NCBI GenBank assembly: GCA_012927585.1
Contig: JABBOY010000017.1
Coordinates: 1-59,873, forward strand
Direction: 5' to 3'
Source of the DNA: Glaciimonas sp.
GTDB lineage: Bacteria > Pseudomonadota > Gammaproteobacteria > Burkholderiales > Burkholderiaceae_D
DNA: 59,873 bases
This document shows positions 1-7,787 of the stretch, piece after piece (within the stretch, counting starts at the first letter, position 1; every line of letters starts with the position of its first letter). Made by a program: the position numbers and the translations under genes. The notes below the pieces were generated by a model. It was not told where the DNA came from and searched no databases. It worked only from the letters and a program-made list of their open reading frames with translations.

Positions 1-1
1 T

Positions 2-169
2 AATGCCTTGTTCTCGGCCTTGGCTCTTATTTGGTTTGTTCACATCGGCGTAGATAGGATGTTGGGTTACGGCTTAAAGTACCCGGAGGGATTTAAAGTC
101 ACCCATCTTGGTACCATTGGGAATATGGGTGGTGAACCAAGCGATAGCTATTTACCTTGTGGAAAATAA
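2..169 (+). CDS. DUF4260 family protein, C-terminal part (cassette gene, cut by window edge)
   Basis: An open frame enters from the left edge and runs 55 codons to TAA at 167-169. The residues HIGVDRMLGYGLKYPEGFK followed by THLGTIG match the C-terminal signature I know from DUF4260 small membrane proteins. The function of the family is unknown to me. The stop lies 4 bp before an attC-like site, so this is the gene of an integron cassette whose start lies outside the window. Confidence 0.7.
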   Translation, partial: NALFSALALIWFVHIGVDRMLGYGLKYPEGFKVTHLGTIGNMGGEPSDSYLPCGK

Positions 170-173
170 AAGT

Positions 174-236
174 GTATAACCCTGCGCGCAAGCGGGACTG
201 CGTTAAAGCACGCAACTCCTTAACTTTACGTTAGGC
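174..236 (+). other. attC-like integron recombination site 1
   Basis: The left core-like heptamer is GTATAAC (174-180) and the right core is GTTAGGC (230-236), which fits the GTTRRRY consensus. Inside are GCAAGCGGGAC near the left end and CTTAACTTTAC near the right end, in the places where classic attC sites carry their L boxes. The element is 63 bp, within the usual range. The left core has one base off consensus. It separates the DUF4260 cassette from the cupin cassette. Confidence 0.7.
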
Positions 237-274
237 CCCTTCTTAACTCAGCAGCCAACCTCGAGAGCCAAATA

Positions 275-706
275 ATGGCGCAGTCCGAAACAATAAACGT
301 TGGCCAACTGGGAATCAACTATCTCGTTGACGGCTCCGCGAGCGGCGGCATGGGCATGTTTGAATTGACCGTGCCACCAAGTTCAAACGTCCCGCCGCCC
401 CATAGCCATTCGAAGAACGATGAGTGCATCTATGTTCTCGAGGGAACGTTACGCTATCGCGTAGACGACACCACGCGCGACCTGGAGCATGGAGACTGGA
501 TGTTTTCACCGAGAGGCTCGGTTCATCAGTTCAGCAATCCGCACGGCCAAGTCGCTCGCGTCCTAGTGATTCAGACACCCGATATCGGTGCTCAGTACTT
601 TAGAGACGTAGGTGCGGTGGTCAATGCTGGAGGCCCGCCGGACCGGACGAAGTTGCTAGGCATCATGAGCGAATATGGTCTGGTTCCTGCTGTGCCCGGG
701 GGCTAA
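275..706 (+). CDS. Cupin domain protein (integron cassette gene)
   Basis: This 143-residue protein is a single small cupin. The first metal-binding motif is visible as PPHSHSKNDECIYVLEG (about residues 41-57), with His, His and Glu as likely metal ligands. The second motif region follows as GDWMFSPRGSVHQFSN (about 73-88) with a further His. Such cupins bind a metal and act as dioxygenases, isomerases or sensors; the substrate cannot be read from the sequence. The stop codon TAA overlaps the left core of the next attC site, which is typical of compact cassettes. The ribosome binding site is weak. Confidence 0.8.
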   Translation: MAQSETINVGQLGINYLVDGSASGGMGMFELTVPPSSNVPPPHSHSKNDECIYVLEGTLRYRVDDTTRDLEHGDWMFSPRGSVHQFSNPHGQVARVLVIQTPDIGAQYFRDVGAVVNAGGPPDRTKLLGIMSEYGLVPAVPGG

Positions 707-777
707 CCACTCCGTCGAGCGGACGCCGTCCAGCCACTTCGCTGTCTGACTGCCGCCGCTCATGTCGAACGTTATGC
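701..777 (+). other. attC-like integron recombination site 2
   Basis: The left core is GGCTAAC (701-707), overlapping the cupin stop codon, and the right core is GTTATGC (771-777). Internal boxes GTCGAGCGGAC near the left end and CCGCTCATGTCGAAC near the right end are complementary over most of their length, as expected of a folded attC. Length is 77 bp. Confidence 0.75.
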
Positions 778-819
778 CTCATATGGCGCTGTCTACCACC
801 ATTAAGAAGGAGTTCTACT

Positions 820-1251
820 TTGTCATCTTCATATAATGTTTTTCTGGCTCTTGGTGCTGCCCTAAGCATAGTGGCAGCGGCGTTGCACTTCGCTTGCCTA
901 ATTTGGGGTGCGCCACTATTCCGGTTTCTAGGTGCTGGTGAGCCAATTGCACAAATGGCTGAGAATGGACATTGGTATGCAAGCTTCATTGCCGTTGTAA
1001 TTGGGGCACTACTTGCTGTGTGGGCCGCTTACGCATTATCGGGCGCGGGGCTGCTCATGCGACTGCCCTTTGCTCGGCTAGTCCTGAGCGCGATCACAGG
1101 GATCTACCTTTTGCGTGCGGTGGCTTTTCCATTGTTAAAACCCGCCTTTCCTGAAAACAGCGACACATTCTGGCTAGTTACGTCTGGAATTTGTTTAATC
1201 ATTGGGCTAGTTCATTTGGCTGGTCTGCGCCAAGTATGGGGTCAATTGTGA
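820..1251 (+). CDS. Four-helix membrane protein of unknown function (cassette gene)
   Basis: This 143-residue protein begins at TTG with a good ribosome binding site (AAGGAG at 807-812). Hydrophobic stretches at about residues 7-27, 52-72, 83-103 and 117-138 suggest four membrane helices. I do not recognise a named family. It lies between two attC-like sites, so it is the single gene of a mobile cassette. No catalytic motif is evident. The use of TTG is supported by the ribosome binding site spacing, while a downstream ATG would remove part of the second helix. Confidence 0.65.
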   Translation: MSSSYNVFLALGAALSIVAAALHFACLIWGAPLFRFLGAGEPIAQMAENGHWYASFIAVVIGALLAVWAAYALSGAGLLMRLPFARLVLSAITGIYLLRAVAFPLLKPAFPENSDTFWLVTSGICLIIGLVHLAGLRQVWGQL

Positions 1252-1257
1252 GGGGCA

Positions 1258-1315
1258 ACCCAACGCTCAAGCGGGATGGTCACTATCGCACCCGCCCTTT
1301 GGCTCCACGTTAGAT
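1258..1315 (+). other. attC-like integron recombination site 3
   Basis: Both cores fit consensus: ACCCAAC (1258-1264, RYYYAAC) and GTTAGAT (1309-1315, GTTRRRY). Between them are GCTCAAGCGGGA and CCCGCCC...TTGGCTCCAC, which can pair as the inner stem. It is 58 bp long, and is the clearest of the three sites. Confidence 0.8.
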
Positions 1316-1331
1316 ACCTTGGAAGTTTCCT

Positions 1332-1528
1332 ATGAACTTTGGCGTTCTTGTATTCAATCAGGTCGAAGAACTCGACTTTGTGGGGCCGTGGGAGATGCTG
1401 ACCATGTGGAGGAAAAATGCCAACGGGCCAGAAAACTGCATCATTGTAGGCCAATCGCTTGAGCCAATCATTTGCGCAAAAGGGTTGTCAATTAACCCAC
1501 ATGCTTCGTTTGCCACGTGCCCTCCACT
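1332..1528 (+). pseudogene. DJ-1/PfpI family protein, N-terminal fragment (cassette gene cut by an IS)
   Basis: The frame starts at ATG 1332, 17 bp after attC site 3, and encodes MNFGVLVFNQVEELDFVGPW, the usual start of DJ-1/PfpI amidotransferase-like proteins. Members of this family are about 190-230 residues long, with a catalytic Cys near residue 100. Here the match ends after about 65 residues, exactly where an IS66-type terminal sequence begins. The nucleophile region is missing, so the product is not expected to work. Confidence 0.75.
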
Positions 1529-1656
1529 GTAAGCGTGTCCAGCACCGTCGTTGACATTGGAAATGAAATGGGCAACGTGTGAGTTACGGTGTTTGTGGCT
1601 GAAGCTTGTCGGCGATGTTCCATGGCAGGAGTTCAACGATGCGAAGAACCGGATGA
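1529..1656 (-). mobile_element. IS66-family element remnant (terminal repeat plus transposase C-terminus)
   Basis: GTAAGCG at 1529-1535 matches the conserved tip of IS66-family inverted repeats. On the minus strand a frame from about 1656 down to the TAA at 1584-1586 reads VLRIVELLPWNIADKLQPQTP. It carries the ELLPWN motif seen at the C-terminus of IS66 transposases. The rest of the transposase is gone and the merR gene begins to its right, so this is an old truncated copy that had inserted into the PfpI cassette. Confidence 0.65.
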
Positions 1657-1666
1657 CATGATGCGG

Positions 1667-2086
1667 CTACTGATCGGGCGCAGCCGCACCCGCCAGCGCT
1701 GCAATGATCGGACAGGGCTGGGACTGGCCGGTCGCTGTACATTCATGGATCAGGTGGCTCAACGCAGCTTCTATCCGTGTCAGGTCGGCTATCTTGGCGC
1801 GGATATGCTGCAACTTGTCGGCCGCCAGCTCGCGAATCGCCGTCCGGTCGCTACCGTCTTCCAGTTGCAGCAATGCCTCAATTTCATCTAGCGAAAACCC
1901 CAATTCCTGCGAACGTTTGATGAAGCGGATACGATCAACCAACGCCACAGGATAGGTCCGAAACGCACTGTCTTGGGCAACCGGCAGGGGCAACAACTTG
2001 CGGCGCTGGTAGTAGCGCACTGTTTCCACCCCGACTCCGGCGGCACGCGCCAAGCGTCCTATCGTAAAATTATTTTTCACTTGCAT
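1667..2086 (-). CDS. MerR-family metal-responsive regulator of the copper ATPase
   Basis: The protein has 139 residues from the ATG at 2086 (MQVKNNFTIG); a TTG 12 bp upstream is also in frame but fits the family worse. The N-terminal winged helix is clear (FTIGRLARAAGVGVETVRYYQ), then a dimerisation helix, then a C-terminal metal loop with ECTATGQSQPCPIIAAL. The overall sequence is closest to mercury-type MerR. However, the Cys of the GTHCEE region (Cys82 in MerR) is replaced in GSDRTAI, leaving two loop cysteines as in CueR. It lies head to head with a copper P-type ATPase and the shared promoter is MerR-like, so Cu(I) sensing is the best inference. Confidence 0.88.
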   Translation of the reverse strand: MQVKNNFTIGRLARAAGVGVETVRYYQRRKLLPLPVAQDSAFRTYPVALVDRIRFIKRSQELGFSLDEIEALLQLEDGSDRTAIRELAADKLQHIRAKIADLTRIEAALSHLIHECTATGQSQPCPIIAALAGAAAPDQ

Positions 2087-2105
2087 GCATTTTGTCAAAA
2101 TTGAC

Positions 2106-2137
2106 TTGACCCTGTTGTTTGGTACGGGGTCTATACT
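2106..2137 (+). promoter_or_regulatory. MerR-type promoter and operator of the copper ATPase gene
   Basis: The -35 hexamer TTGACC (2106-2111) and -10 hexamer TATACT (2132-2137) are 20 bp apart. That is the overlong spacing that MerR-family activators correct by bending DNA. The spacer holds an inverted repeat, GACCCTGT (2108-2115) against ACGGGGTC (2124-2131), with seven of eight pairs matched. The site lies 39 bp upstream of the ATPase start codon and 20 bp from the merR start. Confidence 0.85.
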
Positions 2138-2175
2138 AATGTCAATCGGTTAGCACCACAAGACAAGGAGCAGTA

Positions 2176-4818
2176 ATGAACCAGCGACAAGATCCCACGC
2201 AAAACCCCGCAGCACACCAAGATTGCTGTTGCCATTCGCAAGATAAAGAACCGTCAGAACAGCCGGCCCCAATCCAAACTAATCAGCAGCAGTACACCGA
2301 TCCGGTCTGCGCCATGGTGGTGAGCGCCGATCCGGCTAAAAAGGCAATTCATCAGGGCAAAACCTATTATTTCTGCAGCACTTCCTGCCTCGCCAAATTC
2401 AAGGCCGATCCGCTGGCGTATGTGCAACCGGCCAAACTATTGAAGATTTCTGTGACAGGAGCCGTGCCGGCAGGATCGCTCGTGCCGATAACACCTGAGA
2501 AAGCCATCGAAAAACCCTACACCGACCCGGTTTGCGGCATGAAAGCCGCTGCCAATCCAGATAAATCGGCGACGTTCAATGGCGTCACCTATTATTTCTG
2601 CAGCACTTCCTGCGTCGCCAAATTCAAGGCCGATCCAGAAGGAATTCTGGCCCATCCACCCAAACCGATGACGCCAGCCAAACCCAAGACTGTAGCTGCA
2701 GCGGCAGATGCGATCTACACTTGCCCGATGCATCCCGAGGTGCAGCAAGTCGGCCCCGGCACCTGCCCCAAATGCGGCATGGCGCTGGAACCGATGGAAG
2801 CCAGCATGGACGAAGACACCAGCGAACTCGACGACATGACGCGCCGCTTGAAAATCAGCACCGCACTATCGCTGCCCTTGCTGCTGATGGCAATGGGCGA
2901 CATGATTCCCGGCGCAGATATCGGGCACCGAATCGGCATGAACGCTTTCGGCTGGCTGCAGGCCGCGTTAGCCACGCCGGTGGTGCTGTGGGCCGGCTGG
3001 CCACTGTTTCAACGCGGGTTTGACTCGTTTCGGAGTTGGAATCTGAACATGTTCAGCCTGATTGCCTTAGGCACTTCGGCCGCGTTCCTGTTCAGCGTGA
3101 TCGCACTGCTGTTTCCCGGTGCATTACCGGAAGCGTTCAAGATGAACGGCATGGCACCACTGTATTTTGAAGCTTCGGCGGTCATTATTACGCTGGTGCT
3201 GCTGGGCCAGGTACTAGAATTGCGCGCCCGGTCGCGCACCAATGGCGCCGTGCGTGCGCTGCTGGCGCTGGCGCCGAATACCGCGTTGCGGATCAAGCCC
3301 GATGGCAGCGAAGAAGAAATCCATCTGGATCAGGTACAGGTCGGCGACATTCTGCGCGTCAAGCCGGGCGACAAAGTGCCGGTCGATGGAAAAGTAACCA
3401 ATGGCCACTCGAATGTCGATGAATCGATGATCACCGGCGAGCCGATGGCAGTCACCAAAACGCTCGGCAGCCAAGCCAGCGCCGGCACGGTCAATCAGAC
3501 CGGCACCTTCCTGCTGCAAGCGCAAAAAGTCGGCGCCGACACGCTGCTGTCGCAAATTGTGCAAATGGTAAATCAAGCCAGCCGCTCACGCGCACCGATC
3601 CAAAAATTGGCCGACCGGGTTTCCGGCTGGTTTGTGCCGGCGGTGATGGCCTCGGCGGTACTCAGCTTTCTACTGTGGACATGGCTCGGACCAGCGCCGG
3701 CGATGGCGTATGGGCTGGTCGCTGCGGTATCGGTGCTGATCATTGCCTGCCCTTGCGCACTCGGGCTGGCGACACCGATTTCGATCATGGTCGGGATTGG
3801 GCGCGGTGCCGGCGAAGGCATCTTGATCAAGAATGCAGAAGCGCTCGAACGGCTGGAAAAAGTCGATACGCTGGTGGTTGATAAAACCGGCACTCTGACC
3901 GAAGGCAAACCGAAAGTCCAAAGCGTGATCGCCGCCGACGGCTTTAGCCAGGCCGAGGTTTTGGCCGCGGCTGGCGCGCTGGAAAAACTCAGCGAGCATC
4001 CGTTGGCGCAAGCAATCGTCGATTACGCACAAGAACAGAACGCGTCGCTGCCAGCGGTCGAACAGTTCAATTCCGTCACCGGCAAAGGAGTGCAAGGCCA
4101 TATCGACAGCGCACTGATTTCGCTCGGCAACCAGCGTCTGATGGAGGATGCTGGAGTGGATACCAGCGCACTGCGCGATAACGCGCAGGCTTTGCGCGAA
4201 CAAGGTCAAACTGTCATGTTCCTCGCCAGCGAAAAACGGCTCGCCGGCCTGATCAGTGTAGCCGATCCGATCAAGGCTAGCACCGTAGAAGCACTGCATT
4301 TGCTACGGGCTTCCGGCTTGCGCATCATCATGCTAACCGGCGACAACGCCGCCACCGCAAAGGCGGTCGGCCGCCAACTCGGGCTGGATGAAGTCAAGGC
4401 GGAAGTATTGCCGCAGGATAAATTCAAGCTGATTGAGGAATTGAAGCAGCAGGGCCGCATCGTTGCGATGGCCGGCGACGGCGTCAACGACGCGCCGGCG
4501 CTGGCGCTGGCTGATGTCGGCATCGCCATGGGCACCGGTACGGATATTGCAATGAACAGCGCCCATGTAGTGCTGGTCAAGGGCGACTTGCGCGGTATCG
4601 CCAAAGCCCGGCTGCTGAGCCAGCACACGATGAAGAACATCCGGCAAAACCTGTTCTTCGCCTTTATCTATAACTTCGTCGGGGTGCCAATTGCCGCCGG
4701 TGCGCTATTTCCCTGGTTCGGCATCGTACTCAGCCCGATGATCGCCAGTGCAGCAATGAGTTTCAGCTCGGTATCGGTAATCGCCAACGCACTGCGGCTG
4801 CGCAACACGACGCTGTGA
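2176..4818 (+). CDS. copA: Copper-exporting P1B-type ATPase with two YHS domains and a heavy-metal-binding domain
   Basis: This 880-residue inner-membrane pump should export Cu(I) using ATP. The N-terminus has a Cys-rich start (DCCCH), two YHS domains (YTDPVCAM...YYFCSTSC, about 41-78, and a near copy at about 114-152) and a heavy-metal-binding domain (YTCPMHPE...CPKCGMALEP, about 181-207). The transport core follows: TGEP loop, CPC at about 525-527, DKTGTLT with phosphorylated Asp near 569, SEHPLA, and GDGVNDAP near 768. The last two helices contain YN and MSFSS residues typical of Cu(I) pumps. It is longer than usual CopA and uses YHS units instead of HMA (GMTCxxC) domains. Start ATG has AAGGAG upstream. 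Confidence 0.93.
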   Translation: MNQRQDPTQNPAAHQDCCCHSQDKEPSEQPAPIQTNQQQYTDPVCAMVVSADPAKKAIHQGKTYYFCSTSCLAKFKADPLAYVQPAKLLKISVTGAVPAGSLVPITPEKAIEKPYTDPVCGMKAAANPDKSATFNGVTYYFCSTSCVAKFKADPEGILAHPPKPMTPAKPKTVAAAADAIYTCPMHPEVQQVGPGTCPKCGMALEPMEASMDEDTSELDDMTRRLKISTALSLPLLLMAMGDMIPGADIGHRIGMNAFGWLQAALATPVVLWAGWPLFQRGFDSFRSWNLNMFSLIALGTSAAFLFSVIALLFPGALPEAFKMNGMAPLYFEASAVIITLVLLGQVLELRARSRTNGAVRALLALAPNTALRIKPDGSEEEIHLDQVQVGDILRVKPGDKVPVDGKVTNGHSNVDESMITGEPMAVTKTLGSQASAGTVNQTGTFLLQAQKVGADTLLSQIVQMVNQASRSRAPIQKLADRVSGWFVPAVMASAVLSFLLWTWLGPAPAMAYGLVAAVSVLIIACPCALGLATPISIMVGIGRGAGEGILIKNAEALERLEKVDTLVVDKTGTLTEGKPKVQSVIAADGFSQAEVLAAAGALEKLSEHPLAQAIVDYAQEQNASLPAVEQFNSVTGKGVQGHIDSALISLGNQRLMEDAGVDTSALRDNAQALREQGQTVMFLASEKRLAGLISVADPIKASTVEALHLLRASGLRIIMLTGDNAATAKAVGRQLGLDEVKAEVLPQDKFKLIEELKQQGRIVAMAGDGVNDAPALALADVGIAMGTGTDIAMNSAHVVLVKGDLRGIAKARLLSQHTMKNIRQNLFFAFIYNFVGVPIAAGALFPWFGIVLSPMIASAAMSFSSVSVIANALRLRNTTL

Positions 4819-5187
4819 GCGGGCCTAGCAAAAACATCCTGGCGAAACAACATACTGCTTCATGTATTTTTAGTTACCGCATACATAGTCCCAGACAGGA
4901 GACCGGCAGAATTCTTGTAACGACGGGGGTTTGCAAGTGGTTTGTTGAAACGAAGATTTATAAAAATCTGGAGATATAGAGATCGTTTCGCGAATTTATG
5001 GGGCAAGACAGGAATTTTTCTGGAAATATTCGCGCAAATGCGCAAATGATTCTGGGCAAAGCTGGATATTTTGCTTCACTTTATAGCAACACCTAATGCG
5101 AATAGAGCCCAAAAACCACCGGCAAAGCCGGTGGTTTTTGCGTAAAGCACGCGGGATCCGGCGTCTTTTCTAACTGCTAACTGCGCC
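4819..5187. other. Intergenic region between copA and usp
   Basis: This 369-bp region holds no convincing gene. The only clear signal is a hairpin terminator near its right end, described separately. There is a short GCGCAAAT tandem repeat near 5032-5047. No promoter was recognised. Confidence 0.5.
5111..5139. terminator. Bidirectional rho-independent terminator
   Basis: The hairpin is ACCACCGGC, loop AAA, GCCGGTGGT, flanked by five A on the left and five T on the right. It can end both copA transcription from the left and usp transcription from the right, because the two genes converge here. Confidence 0.85.
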
Positions 5188-6000
5188 TTAGTTGGACATC
5201 AGAACCGGTACTGTCATGTGTCGAAGTATGTAGCGGGTGCCTGCGCCACGACTAACAAACGGCAGCCCAATATGGCCATGAGCACCCATAACCAACAGGT
5301 CGGATCCGAAGTCGGCGGCCCGGTTAAGCAACATGTCCATGATGCCAATGTCATTGACCAGCATGATTTCCGATTTGGCCTTGATGTCGTGACAGGCTAG
5401 ATGGCGAGTTACTTCATTACTGCTGCTGCGGGCCTCTTCGGCGCTGGTGGAGAACGAGATTACTGTGGCGTCATCACAGCCTGCCATTAATGGCAGGGCA
5501 TCATTAAGCGCGCGGGCAGCCTCGCGGGCATTGCTCCACGCAATCAGCGGACGCTTGGCCACTTCAGGGAAAGTTCCGACGTAAGGCAGGATCAGTACCG
5601 GCCGGCCAGAATTGAGAACTACTTCCTCGACCAGATCAGCCGGCGCATATGACTTGGCCGTTTCATCATGCTGGCCCATTACGACCAAGTCGGCATGACG
5701 CGCCAGATCGGTGATGTGGCGCAGCACTTCGGCTTCGCTACCACGATTGATGTCATGCCATTCGGCTTGCGGCAGGCCGGCAGTAGCTTTCTCGAATGCA
5801 GCCTTGCTGGCCTCGGCAGCTTCCGTGTATGCCGCAGTAGGCCAGGTCGATACCATACCCACTTGTTGCGACGGCGCCAGTTGTCCAAACACGCCTATCA
5901 GGCGTGCCTGATGCTGGCGCGCCAGCGATGCCACGAGTTCCAGCCTTGATGCAGTGCGCTTGCTTTGGTCCAGGTGAACCATCAAATTCTTCAGTGACAT
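5188..6000 (-). CDS. Universal stress protein with tandem Usp domains
   Basis: At 270 residues it is about twice the length of a single UspA domain. The first domain runs from about 1-145 (starting MSLKNLMVHLDQSKRT and ending PVLILPYVG), the second from about 155-270. Near the end, GAHGHIGLPFVSRGA approximates the ATP-binding pattern G-2x-G-9x-G-S/T, with Ala in place of the final S/T. Members are soluble cytoplasmic proteins linked to stress survival; the exact role is not predictable. It is a single-gene unit that converges on copA, with a terminator between. Confidence 0.9.
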   Translation of the reverse strand: MSLKNLMVHLDQSKRTASRLELVASLARQHQARLIGVFGQLAPSQQVGMVSTWPTAAYTEAAEASKAAFEKATAGLPQAEWHDINRGSEAEVLRHITDLARHADLVVMGQHDETAKSYAPADLVEEVVLNSGRPVLILPYVGTFPEVAKRPLIAWSNAREAARALNDALPLMAGCDDATVISFSTSAEEARSSSNEVTRHLACHDIKAKSEIMLVNDIGIMDMLLNRAADFGSDLLVMGAHGHIGLPFVSRGAGTRYILRHMTVPVLMSN

Positions 6001-6455
6001 TTTTTATTCCCCACTTTATCAAAAAACTATTTTTAAATAACCCTAGATGATGATCTTTCATCGGCCGGTATCGAATCTGCATGTTCTTGTTTCGCACAAA
6101 GCATCTTGATTCCTCTCCCGGCTTAGATGTATCAAGTATATGCAAGTTCTACGATGCGGTGGAGTTAAGTATGTCCATACAACTAGCTTAAAAATATTTA
6201 AAAGCTGAAACCTTGCCCCAGGCATCGAGCTTATGAACCATTGCCAGTGCAGGGATTGCTCAAATTTGGCATGCGCCAGCCCAGTTCCGGCATTTGGGCC
6301 AATTGTGATCGGCAGCAACACCCATGAAAGTATGGGACAAAGTATGTGACGTATGCGACTTTAGGTGCGTCTGCCATCGTAAGTCTCTGTTAAATCAATC
6401 CAACACCCCGCATCCGGTAAAATAGCGCCTTAATTCTATTTGCAAAGCACATATC
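6001..6455. other. Intergenic region upstream of usp and ychF
   Basis: These 455 bp separate the divergent usp and ychF genes and must carry both promoters. I see AT-rich stretches near 6005-6045 and 6180-6210 and no convincing gene, operator or known RNA. A clear pair of -35 and -10 boxes could not be assigned with confidence. Confidence 0.4.
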
Positions 6456-7547
6456 ATGAGTCTCCAATGCGGCATCGTCGGCCTGCCTAACGTCGGTAAA
6501 TCCACCCTTTTCAATGCGCTCACGAAAGCCGGCATTCCAGCCGAAAATTACCCGTTTTGCACCATCGAACCCAACGTCGGCGTAGTCGAAGTACCGGACC
6601 CACGCCTGGGTGCGCTGTCGGCCATCGTCAAGCCGCAACGGGTGCAAAATGCGATTGTCGAATTCGTCGATATCGCCGGCCTGGTGGCTGGCGCATCCAA
6701 GGGCGAAGGCTTGGGTAACCAGTTCCTCGCGCACATCCGCGAGACCGATGCGATTGTCAATGTGGTGCGCTGTTTCGAAGACGACAATGTGATCCATGTC
6801 GCCGGCAAAATCAATCCGCTGGACGACATCGAAGTAATCCAGACCGAGCTGGCGCTGGCTGATATGAGCACGGTCGAAAAAGCGATTCATCGCGAACACA
6901 AGAAAGCCCGTTCCGGCGACAAGGATGCCGCCAAGCTGGTCGAATTGCTGGAACGCATCATGCCGCATTTGAACGAAGCGCAACCGGTGCGGGCGATGGG
7001 GCTGGATGCAGAGGAAATGCTGCTGATCAAGCCGCTGTGCCTGATTACCGCCAAGCCGGCGATGTATGTAGCCAACGTGTCCGACACCGGCTTCACCAAC
7101 AACCCGTTGCTGGATCAATTGACTGCCTATGCGGTATCGCAAAACGCACCTATCGTCGCGATTTGCGCCTCGATCGAAGCTGAAATTGCCGATCTGGAAG
7201 AAGAAGACAAGGCTGCCTTCCTGGGTGATATGGGGTTGGAAGAACCTGGCCTGGACCGGCTGATCCGTGCCGCTTACAAGCTGCTCGGTTTGCAGACTTA
7301 CTTCACTGCCGGCGTAAAGGAAGTGCGCGCCTGGACCATCCACGCGGGCGATACCGGACCGCAGGCAGCCGGCGTGATCCACACCGATTTCGAGCGCGGC
7401 TACATTCGCGCCCAGACCATTGCGTATGAAGACTTCATCACCTACAAGGGCGAAGCGGGTGCCAAGGAGGCGGGCAAGATGCGCGCAGAGGGCAAGGAAT
7501 ATGTGGTCAAGGATGGCGATGTGCTGAATTTCCTGTTCAACGTCTAG
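6456..7547 (+). CDS. ychF: Redox-regulated ATPase YchF (Obg-related)
   Basis: The protein is 363 residues, the usual YchF length. The P-loop GLPNVGKS lies at residues 9-16, switch and Walker B parts follow as [24 protein letters not shown] (split by normal variation), and NVSD takes the place of the usual NKxD, in line with the ATP preference of this family. The middle holds the coiled-coil insertion and the last 80 or so residues are a TGS domain ([15 protein letters not shown]). YchF binds ribosomes and affects stress responses in E. coli. It stands alone here. Confidence 0.97.
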   Translation: MSLQCGIVGLPNVGKSTLFNALTKAGIPAENYPFCTIEPNVGVVEVPDPRLGALSAIVKPQRVQNAIVEFVDIAGLVAGASKGEGLGNQFLAHIRETDAIVNVVRCFEDDNVIHVAGKINPLDDIEVIQTELALADMSTVEKAIHREHKKARSGDKDAAKLVELLERIMPHLNEAQPVRAMGLDAEEMLLIKPLCLITAKPAMYVANVSDTGFTNNPLLDQLTAYAVSQNAPIVAICASIEAEIADLEEEDKAAFLGDMGLEEPGLDRLIRAAYKLLGLQTYFTAGVKEVRAWTIHAGDTGPQAAGVIHTDFERGYIRAQTIAYEDFITYKGEAGAKEAGKMRAEGKEYVVKDGDVLNFLFNV

Positions 7548-7563
7548 TGACAAGCATTTTCCG

Positions 7564-7591
7564 CAGGTGTTTTGCCTTCGCACAACACCTG
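7564..7591. terminator. Weak dyad after ychF, possible terminator
   Basis: CAGGTGTT and AACACCTG form an 8-bp stem with a 12-base loop, 17 bp after the ychF stop. There is no T-run after it on the plus strand, so a role as an intrinsic terminator is doubtful. Confidence 0.3.
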
Positions 7592-7787
7592 TAAAAAACG
7601 ATGGAAACCCAGTAATTACCGCCTTGAACACATTCAGTGATGGTACAACTGGATTGTCCGGATAAACCGAAGAATACCAACACCATCAACTTTGACTCAG
7701 CTATGCCCACTCGCCAATGGTTCGGACACATCGGCTGTATCTCTGGGAAATGCAAAAATCATAAAGCAGGAAATCCATGATCGGAGC

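Noticed and set aside
2088-2098. TTG start for the MerR-like gene
   Set aside because: The in-frame ATG at 2086 gives the usual N-terminus before the first helix, and the TTG would bring the gene almost to the -35 box of the divergent promoter.
3670-4299. Long open frames antisense to the copper ATPase
   Set aside because: They come from codon bias of the real gene and have no recognisable domains.
4860-5045. A 61-codon frame in the copA-usp gap
   Set aside because: No family likeness and no ribosome binding site; composition is that of intergenic DNA.
6390-7631. A 413-codon open frame on the minus strand across ychF
   Set aside because: It is an antisense shadow of ychF, whose protein is an unmistakable full-length family member; the antisense product shows no family features.
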